NCBI RefSeq assembly: GCF_020271745.1
Contig: NZ_CP084296.1
Coordinates: forward strand, 1 to 64,000
Length of the DNA stretch: 64,000 nucleotides
DNA from: Providencia alcalifaciens
GTDB taxonomy: Bacteria > Pseudomonadota > Gammaproteobacteria > Enterobacterales > Enterobacteriaceae
Reading direction: 5' to 3'
Below the pieces are notes generated by a model. The model saw only the letters and a program-made list of their open reading frames with translations. It searched no databases and had not been told where the DNA came from. Position numbers and translations under genes: made by a program. Position 1 is the stretch's first letter, and the number at the start of each line of letters is the position of its first letter. Of this stretch, positions 27,989 to 35,774 are shown in pieces.

Positions 27989-28203
27989 TTATTGCATTTT
28001 TTTATGAAGCAAATTGGTCAGTTTGCCAAAAGGGATCGCGTCAGTACGATCATACAAATCGAATTGACGGCCACGTGCATTTGAAACTACCTTTTAATTT
28101 CCTGCGTCACCTTATGGCTTTTATAAACATTATCGGCTCCACAAGCCAGACCTGCCGTAGAGGCCGAAAATGCACCGAGCAATAGCCCCAAAGCAAACGT
28201 CAT
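27989..28203 (-). pseudogene. Deletion remnant of an exported alpha/beta hydrolase
   Basis: On the minus strand an ATG at 28203 opens a signal-peptide-like start (MTFALGLLLGAFSASTAGLA) followed by a short mature segment and a stop at 28087. Another frame continues with GRQFDLYDRTDAIPFGKLTN and ends at 27989. The first part resembles the N-terminus and the second the extreme C-terminus of COG1073-type alpha/beta hydrolases, which I recall beside such aldo/keto reductase clusters. Nearly the whole catalytic domain is missing, so this looks like an internal-deletion scar inside the operon. The assignment is tentative. Confidence 0.5.
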
Positions 28204-28227
28204 TGATTTATGATGCTTTCCTTATCA

Positions 28228-29274
28228 TTAAGCCAAGGTGGCATTATCAATGACAAATCGGTAATGAACATCCCCTCTGAGCATGCGTTCATAGGCATCA
28301 TTAATTTGATCGGCGCGAATAAGCTCAATATCGGCAACAATGCCGTGTTTAGCACAGAAATCGAGCATCTCCTGAGTTTCAGGAATGCCACCAATCATCG
28401 ACCCTGCAATAGAACGACGCTTCATGATGAGATTAAATACTTCCGGTGAGTCATGCGGTGTTGCTGGTGCACCCACTAAAGTCATCGTTCCGTCGCGTTT
28501 CAGTAGCGCAGTAAATATGTTCAGGTTATGCGGAGCAGCGACAGTATTCAGGATAAAATCAAAGCTCTTTGTATGGGCTTCCATTTCTTCTGCTTGGCGG
28601 GAGACAACCACCTCATCTGCACCGAGCGCTTTAGCTGCATCACGTTTGGACTCGGACGTGGTGAAAGCCACTACATGTGCGCCCATTGCGTGTGCCAGTT
28701 TGATCCCCATATGTCCCAGCCCTCCAATACCCACAACGCCAATCTTTTTACCAGGCCCCGCCTGCCAGTGACGCAGAGGTGAGTAAGTCGTAATTCCAGC
28801 GCACAGTAGCGGTGCAACGGCAGCTAGTTGTGATTCTGGATGAGTGACTCGCAGAACATAGCGCTCGTGCACCACTATTTGTTGTGAATATCCCCCCAAC
28901 GTATGACCTGGTGAATCAGACGTTGGAAAGTTGTATGTTCCCGTCATATGGTCACAGTAGTTCTCCAGTCCGTCATCACAATCACCACATTGTCGACAGC
29001 TGTCGACAATACAGCCGACCCCGACAAGCTCCCCTGTACGAAAGCGGGAAACGTGATCGCCAACCGCCACTACGCGGCCGACAATTTCATGTCCTGGTAC
29101 ACAGGGGTAAAGTGTTCCTTCCCATTCAGCACGTACCTGATGAATATCCGAGTGACAGACGCCACAAAATGCGATCTCAATCTGAACGTCATGAGTACCT
29201 AGAGTGCGACGGACAATCTCCATCGATTCCAGCGGTAATGTGCTTGAATGAGCGCCATAAGCTTTAACTGCCAT
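28228..29274 (-). CDS. yahK: Zinc-dependent NADP alcohol/aldehyde dehydrogenase, YahK-like
   Basis: This is a 348-residue medium-chain dehydrogenase very close to E. coli YahK as I remember it. YahK reduces a broad range of aldehydes with NADPH. The catalytic zinc site is formed by Cys in FCGVCHSDIHQ, the GHE motif in CVPGHEIVGR and a cysteine near APLLCAGIT. The structural zinc site is CIVDSCRQCGDCDDGLENYC. The Rossmann motif is GVVGIGGLGHMG. I start at the ATG at 29274, eight bases after AGGAG; an upstream in-frame extension lacks a site. In E. coli yahK adjoins yahJ, whereas here it lies 26 kb from the yahJ homologue. Confidence 0.9.
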   Translation of the reverse strand: MAVKAYGAHSSTLPLESMEIVRRTLGTHDVQIEIAFCGVCHSDIHQVRAEWEGTLYPCVPGHEIVGRVVAVGDHVSRFRTGELVGVGCIVDSCRQCGDCDDGLENYCDHMTGTYNFPTSDSPGHTLGGYSQQIVVHERYVLRVTHPESQLAAVAPLLCAGITTYSPLRHWQAGPGKKIGVVGIGGLGHMGIKLAHAMGAHVVAFTTSESKRDAAKALGADEVVVSRQAEEMEAHTKSFDFILNTVAAPHNLNIFTALLKRDGTMTLVGAPATPHDSPEVFNLIMKRRSIAGSMIGGIPETQEMLDFCAKHGIVADIELIRADQINDAYERMLRGDVHYRFVIDNATLA

Positions 29275-29290
29275 AGCATAACTCCTGTTT

Positions 29291-30508
29291 TTATGAATAG
29301 GTTTTGGTAAACGTATCTGCACGTGAGGTTAAAAAAATAAAAACAGCCGCAATAATCAGCATTCCAGCGCTGGCCAGAAAAGTGCTCTGGTAACCATGAT
29401 GATCGAAAAGTAGGCCACCAACTGTTGAGCCAAATGCAATGGACAACTGGATCATCGCTACCATTAAGCCACCACCTGCTTCGGCATTTTGAGGAAAGGT
29501 GCGAGGAACCCAAGCCCACCATCCTACTGGCGCACCAGTAGAAATCAGTCCCCATAAACCAAGCAACGCAATCACAATAGCGACTTGGCTACCAAAGATA
29601 ATCAATGCTAGTGCAGTGATAGCCATAGCTACAGGAATAGCCATTAAGGTCAGGTAGAATCTACGTTTCAGCACCTTATTAATAAGTGTGGTACCAATAA
29701 ATCCCGTAATACCGATAACCAACAGCGTGAGAGTTACCGTTGATGAATCCACCTTTGTCACCATTTCGAGAAACGGTCGGATATAAGTAAATAAGGTAAA
29801 TTGCCCCATAAAAAAGATGCCGACACCCAGCATGCCCAGTGTTACCACTCGGCGGCGAAATAGTGTGAAGACATTACCAACCTCGCGACGCTGCCGAATA
29901 ACTGGCATGGAGGGTAGACTGAACAGTTGCCAACCAAATGCGACAATAGCGACAGGTATGAGACAAAAAAAGGCACCTCTCCAACCGATCACCGAACCGA
30001 GCCAACTACCTAAAGGGGCGGCAATGACTGTCGCCAATGCGTTGCCACTGTTAAAAATGGTAAGTGCCAACGGGATCCGGTGTACTGGCACTAAACGCAT
30101 TGCCGTTGCCGCTGACATTGACCAAAAACCGCCAACCACAATACCTATCAGTGCGCGTCCTACCATATAGATGAAATAATTGGGAGCCATTGCAATGATT
30201 GCACCGGAAACCGCCATAATGCAGGTCAGGCCGAGCAGCAGGATTTTTCGGTTAAGCGAGCCAGCCAGTACGGAAATAAACAAACTGGTTACCACCGCAA
30301 ATGCACCAGAAATGGCAATCCCCTGACCCGCCATGCCTTCGGTAACATCCAGTGACTGCGCCATCGGCGTCAGGAGGCTAACTGGCATAAATTCGGAGGC
30401 GATCAACACGAAGACGCACAACGTCATGGCAAAGACTCCACTCCAGTATGCAGGTGGGGTATTACTTTCGGTGACATTGTTTTTATACTCACCTTTTTGA
30501 TTATTCAT
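29291..30508 (-). CDS. MFS efflux transporter (DHA1 family, NepI-like)
   Basis: This is a drug/metabolite exporter of the major facilitator superfamily, 405 residues from the ATG at 30508. An in-frame ATG at 30580 gives a longer but less typical N-terminus. Twelve membrane segments are evident. Family motifs include FMPVSLLTPMAQSLDVTEGM after span one, the motif-C-like GRALIGIVVGGFWSMSA and TAMRLVPVHRIPLALTI. The overall pattern is close to E. coli NepI, a purine ribonucleoside exporter, but the substrate here is not established. It sits 16 bases upstream of the dehydrogenase in the same operon. Confidence 0.85.
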   Translation of the reverse strand: MNNQKGEYKNNVTESNTPPAYWSGVFAMTLCVFVLIASEFMPVSLLTPMAQSLDVTEGMAGQGIAISGAFAVVTSLFISVLAGSLNRKILLLGLTCIMAVSGAIIAMAPNYFIYMVGRALIGIVVGGFWSMSAATAMRLVPVHRIPLALTIFNSGNALATVIAAPLGSWLGSVIGWRGAFFCLIPVAIVAFGWQLFSLPSMPVIRQRREVGNVFTLFRRRVVTLGMLGVGIFFMGQFTLFTYIRPFLEMVTKVDSSTVTLTLLVIGITGFIGTTLINKVLKRRFYLTLMAIPVAMAITALALIIFGSQVAIVIALLGLWGLISTGAPVGWWAWVPRTFPQNAEAGGGLMVAMIQLSIAFGSTVGGLLFDHHGYQSTFLASAGMLIIAAVFIFLTSRADTFTKTYS

Positions 30509-30627
30509 TGATGAATTTTCCGTGGTTAACCAGAGCTCTTTCTCAGTGTCTTTAGCATTAAATATGCGCTGAAGCGGCATGAGAAAGAGAGGTTGATAAA
30601 GATGTAAATGCAGTTCAAAAGCTACAG

Positions 30628-31125
30628 CTAATCTACAGCCCTAATATGTACTGTGAGTGGTCCGTGACGTTCGAGGAATGTGAGTCCAGAATCAATTTTA
30701 CCTACTGGGATCAGTGAATTGGAGTAAGGTCTGCCCTGGATAAAAATAGCTAAATTACCCCAAGGGGCATAGAAGGTAATGTCCCCTGATTTCGGGATCA
30801 TGCCGTCTGGAGCGTGTTCCATAGAAAGCATCCGTGGAAGTTCGCTAATGCGTTCAATTTCGGCATATTCTTCGAGTGTCAGATTAAGGGGGAGCATTGA
30901 CGCAAAATCTCGTCCTGTAGGCGTATCAAAAAGGGTAGCATTGGTAATTTCCCCGTCTATAATGATCTGAATTTTCATAAATGATACTTGTTTCCCCCCT
31001 TTATCATTTTCATCCGCGATAACAAGCTGTGTAAAAAATTGCAGACTGATAAATAAGATCATCATTAGTGATGTTTTACAGTGCGGGCTTGACATAAAAG
31101 TTAAATTTAATGTTGTCTTTTTCAT
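30628..31125 (-). CDS. Exported cyclophilin-like fold protein
   Basis: This is a 165-residue protein with an N-terminal hydrophobic segment (LMMILFISLQFFTQLVIA) and a C-terminal cyclophilin-like domain (Pfam Cyclophil_like type). The domain is marked by FDTPTGRDFASMLPLNLTLE, DITFYAPWGNLAIF and IPVGKIDSGL. This family has the cyclophilin beta-barrel but generally lacks the prolyl isomerase active site, and its role is unknown. Related genes commonly sit beside aldo/keto reductases and LysR regulators. It is probably the first gene of the leftward operon, divergent from lysR. The start could be the ATG at 31125; no strong ribosome site is seen. Confidence 0.75.
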   Translation of the reverse strand: MKKTTLNLTFMSSPHCKTSLMMILFISLQFFTQLVIADENDKGGKQVSFMKIQIIIDGEITNATLFDTPTGRDFASMLPLNLTLEEYAEIERISELPRMLSMEHAPDGMIPKSGDITFYAPWGNLAIFIQGRPYSNSLIPVGKIDSGLTFLERHGPLTVHIRAVD

Positions 31126-31216
31126 GTCATTATTGTTACAAATGTGCGGTAGCTTAACTAGCTAATGAATACTTAATGGCCTTATAAGCCTGACTTATAA
31201 ATAGGCAGGTACACAG

Positions 31217-32122
31217 ATGATCAAACGCAACCTCAGTGATTTACTTTCTTTTGTCATAGTGGCACGAGAGGGGAGCTTTACTCGCGCAGCAGCTCAGCTT
31301 GGCGTAACTCAGCCAGCACTGAGCCAAACGATTTCTGGGCTCGAAGAGCGTATGAAAATTCGTTTGCTAACGCGGACGACTCGCAGTGTTTCACCCACTG
31401 TGGCAGGTGAACGACTTTTGCATACTGTAGGGCATCTTATTGATGAAATAGAGTTTGAACTGGACATGCTAACTGCGCTAAGGGATAAACCAGCTGGGGT
31501 AGTCAGGATCACGTGCAGCCCCAATGTTCTAAAAACAACACTTCTGCCTAAATTGACGCCGTTATTGCGAGAATATCCGGATATCCATATTGAGTTCGAC
31601 GCCAATCATGGGTTTCGTGACATCGTGGCGGACCGCTTTGATGCTGGTGTGCGGCTCGGAGATACTATCGATAAGGATATGATAGCGGTGCCTATCGGCC
31701 CTAAAATGCGTATGGCTGCAATGGCTTCTCCTGAATATTTCGCGCATCATCCAGCCCCTCAAACACCACGTGATCTTACTCAACATATCTGTATCAATGA
31801 GCGAATGGTACGTTCTGGAAAAATATATGCTTGGGAATTTGAACAGGCTAGCGGTAAATTCAGGGTCCGAGTTCAAGGTCAATTAACGTTTAATACATCC
31901 GAGCATGTTGTTGATGCGGCACTCTCTGGGCTCGGGATTGCTTTTTTGCCTGAAGAAGAATTTGGCACACATATGCAAGAAGGCAAGCTGATTCGCGTAC
32001 TGGAGGAATGGTGCCTGCCATTCCCTGGTTACTATCTTTATTATCCCAGTCGTAAGCAACCTTCTCCGGCCTTTTCGCTTGTTGTTGATGCATTGCGCTT
32101 TAACCAGAAAATTAGCGATTAA
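31217..32122 (+). CDS. LysR-family transcription regulator
   Basis: This is a 301-residue regulator. The N-terminal winged helix-turn-helix reads LLSFVIVAREGSFTRAAAQL with TQPALSQTISGLEERMKIRL. The effector-binding domain follows from about residue 90 (GVVRITCSPNVLKTTLLPKL, then GFRDIVADRFDAGVRLGD). It is divergent from the cyclophilin-like/MFS/dehydrogenase/reductase operon and most likely controls it. The 91-base spacer contains a repeated CTTATAA separated by six bases, which may be part of the promoter or operator. The inducer is unknown. Confidence 0.9.
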   Translation: MIKRNLSDLLSFVIVAREGSFTRAAAQLGVTQPALSQTISGLEERMKIRLLTRTTRSVSPTVAGERLLHTVGHLIDEIEFELDMLTALRDKPAGVVRITCSPNVLKTTLLPKLTPLLREYPDIHIEFDANHGFRDIVADRFDAGVRLGDTIDKDMIAVPIGPKMRMAAMASPEYFAHHPAPQTPRDLTQHICINERMVRSGKIYAWEFEQASGKFRVRVQGQLTFNTSEHVVDAALSGLGIAFLPEEEFGTHMQEGKLIRVLEEWCLPFPGYYLYYPSRKQPSPAFSLVVDALRFNQKISD

Positions 32123-32383
32123 TTATTAGATAAATATTTCTGAATAGATATAAATGTCCGCTCTTGGCACTAAACAGCCCACATGTAAAATTCAAAGGGC
32201 TGTTTTGAGCGAACAGCGGACATTCCATTCACAACATGACGCATATCAACGTACAGAAGGATGCCCTGATAAAACTTCATGATTAAAGAATTAAAAAAAG
32301 CTTTCAAGAAACATCATGGACAGGGCTTGCTGCTGCACTGGGACATCATCAAATGGGAGCCGTTCTGATAGCCATAACACGGA
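32123..32383. other. Intergenic region with terminator-like hairpin
   Basis: AAACAGCCC (32172-32180) and GGGCTGTTT (32197-32205) form a nine-base stem ending in T residues, a likely terminator for the lysR gene. Further on, a 29-codon open frame at about 32281-32370 (starting MIKELKKAFKKHH) is not recognisable and may be a scrap of a mobile element. Nothing else is seen. Confidence 0.45.
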
Positions 32384-32914
32384 TCAGAATGGGTCTAAAA
32401 GCTCGCTTGCGGCTTTCCAGCCAACCCGAAGTACCGGAGCATTATAAGATGAAGGGATTGCAGATTCAGTTCGCTCAACAATGAGCCCACCTAAATTGAT
32501 ATAAAAGGATGCTGCTCTCTGATTATCCTCAAATACCCACAAATAAACCGGTGATTTATCATCTCTGGCTGCTATCCATGCAGCTGCATGTCGGAGTAGT
32601 TTTTTTCCAGCACCTTTCCCACGCAGTGCTGAACCAACATGCAGGCTGTCAATGTATGTTCCCCAGTCGGGGTCATGATGCAGCTTTACGCATATAAATC
32701 CTGAAACCACATCCTCTTTTTCTGCTACGAATACGGCATAGTTATCCGTTTTACTTTTGAAAAAGGAACGCCACTGAGAATGAAGTTCTTCATAGGCGTG
32801 GTTGTGGAGAAAATCTGAAGACATGATCCTGCTATACGTATCCCGCCATCCAGCTAAGTGCAGGTTTACAATCGCATCAATGTCTCCGTCACAACCTTTT
32901 CGTATCTGAACCAT
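32384..32914 (-). CDS. GNAT-family N-acetyltransferase
   Basis: This is a 176-residue acetyltransferase of the GNAT superfamily. The acetyl-CoA pyrophosphate-binding loop is clear in SLHVGSALRGKGAGKKLLRH (R-x-x-G-x-G/A), preceded by the beta4 strand of GTYIDSLHV. The C-terminal beta5-alpha4 part is VYLWVFEDNQRAASFYINLG, typical of the family. The N-terminus (VQIRKGCDGDIDAIVNLHLAGW) fits small-molecule or antibiotic-type GNATs. The substrate is unknown. It stands alone, leftward, about 90 bases after the convergent marR end. Confidence 0.85.
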   Translation of the reverse strand: MVQIRKGCDGDIDAIVNLHLAGWRDTYSRIMSSDFLHNHAYEELHSQWRSFFKSKTDNYAVFVAEKEDVVSGFICVKLHHDPDWGTYIDSLHVGSALRGKGAGKKLLRHAAAWIAARDDKSPVYLWVFEDNQRAASFYINLGGLIVERTESAIPSSYNAPVLRVGWKAASELLDPF

Positions 32915-33006
32915 TTTATTCCATTCCTTAAATCTGTATCAAACTTACAACTCATGCAGCTACGGATGAGACATGTGCGGTCAAGACAGCTTCAACCTTC
33001 AGCATT

Positions 33007-33495
33007 TCACGCTGATTCAACAGATACAGCCAGCTTGCGTAAAAGATTATCCAACTGTTCGATTTCAGCCGACGTTAAACCTGCCATCAGTGTTCTTTGT
33101 GTATCGAGATGATCGACTATAAGTGTCTCAATAACATCAAAACCGTTATCGGTGAGCTGCACTATGGTTTTTCTTGCATCTTCCGGAGCCGCTACCCGTT
33201 CAACTAGGCCAGCCTTAACAAGCTGATCAATGCGATTTGTCATTGTTCCTGCCGTAATCATCATTGAATTAAGGAGGTCACCTGCTGAAAGAGCATAGGG
33301 CTTTCCTGAGCGACGCAAAGCAGAAAGAACGTCGAAGCCTGCAATATTAATTCCATATTTCATGGAATTACGCTCCTCTCTGGTCAAAATGGCTTTGCTA
33401 ATTCGCGTTAGTCTCGCCAGTGGTCCTGTGGTGAGGGTGTCCAGTTCCGGGCGGGCGTCATTCCACTGTTTAATAATTCTGTCAACCTGATCCAT
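33007..33495 (-). CDS. MarR-family transcription regulator
   Basis: This is a 162-residue winged-helix regulator. The recognition helix region is LLNSMMITAGTMTNRIDQLV and the wing is GLVERVAAPEDARKTIVQLT. Flanking helices at the termini form the dimer interface. It is divergent from an EamA-type transporter gene, with a 16-base inverted repeat midway between the two starts, the classic MarR arrangement of a self-regulated repressor controlling an exporter. The ligand is unknown. Confidence 0.9.
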   Translation of the reverse strand: MDQVDRIIKQWNDARPELDTLTTGPLARLTRISKAILTREERNSMKYGINIAGFDVLSALRRSGKPYALSAGDLLNSMMITAGTMTNRIDQLVKAGLVERVAAPEDARKTIVQLTDNGFDVIETLIVDHLDTQRTLMAGLTSAEIEQLDNLLRKLAVSVESA

Positions 33496-33517
33496 AAAAA
33501 TGCCTATCGCTAAGATT

Positions 33518-33561
33518 GTTTGACGTCGAAATAAAAATACTACATTATTTCGACATCAAAA
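33518..33561. promoter_or_regulatory. Probable MarR operator (inverted repeat)
   Basis: The arms GTTTGACGTCGAAATA (33518-33533) and TATTTCGACATCAAAA (33546-33561) pair at 14 of 16 positions around a 12-base spacer. The core GTCGAAATA/TATTTCGAC is perfect. The site lies about 23 bases from the marR start and 23 from the transporter start, well placed to control both. Confidence 0.75.
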
Positions 33562-33584
33562 TAAATCGGTATTGTTCAATCATT

Positions 33585-34430
33585 ATGTCTAAAGCCAAAG
33601 ATATCATCTTAACTACGCTGGCTCCTATTATCTGGGGGACTACGTTTATTGTCACCGAAAAACTACTGCCTCATGGCTACCCGGTCACCACATCGGTGTT
33701 GCGAGCTTTGCCAGCAGGCCTACTGCTGATTGCGCTAACCCGCAGTATTCCTTACGGAATCTGGCTATGGCGTTCTTTCGTTCTGGGTGCCTTCAACTTT
33801 GCCATATTTTTGGTATTGCTTTTCAACACAGCCTACAGACTGCCAGGAGGCATAGCTTCCACTATCGGAGCAATATATCCGCTGGTAACCGTTGTTCTGG
33901 CATGGCTTATGCTGGGGCAACGCTTATCCCTTCGGAATATTCTGTCGGGGATCGCCGGCCTGACCGGCGTGGCCCTGATGGCTCTCAACAATACCGGTGC
34001 GCTCGATCCGGTGGGTGTTACTACTGCAGTTGCCAGCGCCGTTTCCCTTTCATTTGGCTTGGTATTGACAAAAAAATGGCATCCTCCTGTTTCCGCACTT
34101 GCCTTTACTGGCTGGCAGATGACTGCTGGCGGGATACTCCTGCTTCCTGTGGCACTGTGGTACGAGCCCGCCCTTCCAGCACTGAACCTGAAAAACATTA
34201 CTGGCTTTTTATATCTGGGCCTGATCGGCGGTGCCGTCTCTTATTTTTTATGGTTCAGGGGGATTGCCCAACTGGGACCATTCATCGCTTCATCAATCGG
34301 TCTGGTGAGCACTCTAACTGCCCTCATTATCGGCGTGTTCTTTGCCGGTGAAACGTTGACCCTCCCGCAGATGGCTGGAATTGCACTGGTGATAGCCAGT
34401 GTGTGGGTGGCATCCGTTGCAAAAAAGTAA
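33585..34430 (+). CDS. EamA/DMT-family transporter
   Basis: This is a 281-residue drug/metabolite transporter with ten predicted membrane spans and two EamA repeats. The first begins TLAPIIWGTTFIVTEKLLP, with VLRALPAGLLLIAL. The second starts near AVASAVSLSFGLVLTKKWH, with FTGWQMTAGGILLLP. I prefer the ATG at 33585 because the in-frame ATG at 33516 would place the operator inside the coding region. It exports an unknown metabolite, probably the compound sensed by the divergent MarR protein. The next gene follows after 30 bases on the same strand. Confidence 0.85.
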   Translation: MSKAKDIILTTLAPIIWGTTFIVTEKLLPHGYPVTTSVLRALPAGLLLIALTRSIPYGIWLWRSFVLGAFNFAIFLVLLFNTAYRLPGGIASTIGAIYPLVTVVLAWLMLGQRLSLRNILSGIAGLTGVALMALNNTGALDPVGVTTAVASAVSLSFGLVLTKKWHPPVSALAFTGWQMTAGGILLLPVALWYEPALPALNLKNITGFLYLGLIGGAVSYFLWFRGIAQLGPFIASSIGLVSTLTALIIGVFFAGETLTLPQMAGIALVIASVWVASVAKK

Positions 34431-34460
34431 TTCATCATCATTTCTATTAAGGAGAAATCA

Positions 34461-35249
34461 ATGAAAAAGCTAATCACCAGTTCGCTGCTAGCTTCTGTAG
34501 TGACAGTTACTTCCGGTGCGGCTTCTGCACAGGAATATGTTTCTATCCGTTATCCTGACGGACGGCCAGACGTTGTCGGAATTGATAAAACCAATGAAAT
34601 TCTGCATACCATCGGCGTTCATATTTCTACAGTGGATATCCCTGTAGCAGCCATACCTCTGTTAAAAAAATCCGAAACTGAACCCCTGAATGATGCCGAC
34701 AAAAAAACGTTGATCAGTCAGTTCAGCATGACGCGTGAACAGTTACTCGATCAGATTAAACTGGCTGGGCGCGAGCCATCTGTACCAGACGGCGGTGTCA
34801 TGTCCCGTGATGTGGATGGAGAAATCTATCCCAATATTAATGACATGAAATCAGCCGATGCTGAGGCTCGTAAATTTATTCTTGATAAATACGGCAGGCT
34901 GCACGTTAATTCGTCTGAAGATGGCGTTGCAATTGATGAAGTTATGACAGTGTTATCGGGTGGCCCTTTCCGCTGGGGCTTCACGCTTAAAGACGGCACG
35001 GTGATTCGCTTCCAGGTAAATACAATCAATATTCATGATAAAGCTGTGCGAGTCAGCTACTCAGGAATGGGCATGCACGCGGGGATCATAGACGCCAGTA
35101 ATGGTCTGATGCTCGCTTACGCACATGGCCCTAAAGAGTTTGTCATGCGTTACAAAGGAGATGTTCCATATGCCAATCTGCTGGGAACTAACCCGTGGAT
35201 CGATTACACCGGCACGATGCCAAAAGTGCTCGACAGCGTTAAACAATAA
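34461..35249 (+). CDS. Exported protein of unknown function
   Basis: This is a 262-residue protein with a standard signal peptide (MKKLITSSLLASVVTVTSGA, cleaved near ASAQEY) and AAGGAG before the ATG. The mature part has no cysteines, membrane spans or repeats that I can see. Segments that look conserved-protein-like are SIRYPDGRPDVVGIDKTN, GGPFRWGFTLKDGTVIRFQV, MGMHAGIIDASNGLML and NPWIDYTGTMPKV. I do not recognise the family. Being 30 bases downstream of the transporter, it is probably co-regulated by MarR and acts in the periplasm on, or in response to, the same compound. Confidence 0.7.
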   Translation: MKKLITSSLLASVVTVTSGAASAQEYVSIRYPDGRPDVVGIDKTNEILHTIGVHISTVDIPVAAIPLLKKSETEPLNDADKKTLISQFSMTREQLLDQIKLAGREPSVPDGGVMSRDVDGEIYPNINDMKSADAEARKFILDKYGRLHVNSSEDGVAIDEVMTVLSGGPFRWGFTLKDGTVIRFQVNTINIHDKAVRVSYSGMGMHAGIIDASNGLMLAYAHGPKEFVMRYKGDVPYANLLGTNPWIDYTGTMPKVLDSVKQ

Positions 35250-35774
35250 CAGCTGAGTCAAGCGGGAGGTTGCCCCTTATGGAACGACTTCCCTTTTTTG
35301 AGATGCTCAGTGTTTACTCGCTATCAAGATCTCATGAAGCCTTAATTTGCACTTGTGTTCAGGGATACACATCCAAATTTACCGGTCCAACAAAAGGCAC
35401 TACTCGACGAGATGTGTTAGTGACTCGTAATCCGATGTAAGGTGTACCCGCAATAAAATCAATCATGTTTATGTCAACAATACTCAAGAAGCGACACAGA
35501 TCTCGCACTCGCGCTGGCACTTGCGATGCTTTTATTTCCCTGCCCTGTTCGATTCTCAAGAGTGTAAATCTTGCACCTTCGCCATAACCGACAACCGTTC
35601 CTTTTACTTGGTATTACAAAAGCAGGACTCAATCGCTTGGGCCATTGAGTCCTGTTCTTGGGGGGACCAACAAAGCTTAGAGGTATTAATAAATAGTTGT
35701 GCTATCACATCCCCTCATTAATGCGTGTTAGTTCACTAAATTAGAGTAATCTACGATAGTTAAGTTATTACCAA
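35250..35774. other. Gap with terminator, gene scrap and palindrome
   Basis: A hairpin with arms GGGAGGTTG and CGACTTCCC followed by TTTTTT lies at about 35264-35298 and should terminate the upstream gene. On the minus strand an open stretch from about 35620 to 35363 reads like a protein tail (TPYIGLRVTNTSRRVVPFVG) but lacks a start and is not recognised. A perfect nine-base inverted repeat, GGACTCAAT (35625-35633) and ATTGAGTCC (35644-35652), lies at its upstream edge. No full gene is present. Confidence 0.4.

Noticed and set aside
28228-29274. The YahK-like gene as part of the yah operon
   Set aside because: It lies 26 kb from the yahDEFGIJ block, in a LysR-linked operon with different neighbours.
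34826-35029. Minus-strand open frame inside the exported protein gene
   Set aside because: It is fully antisense to a gene with signal peptide and ribosome site and has no features of its own.
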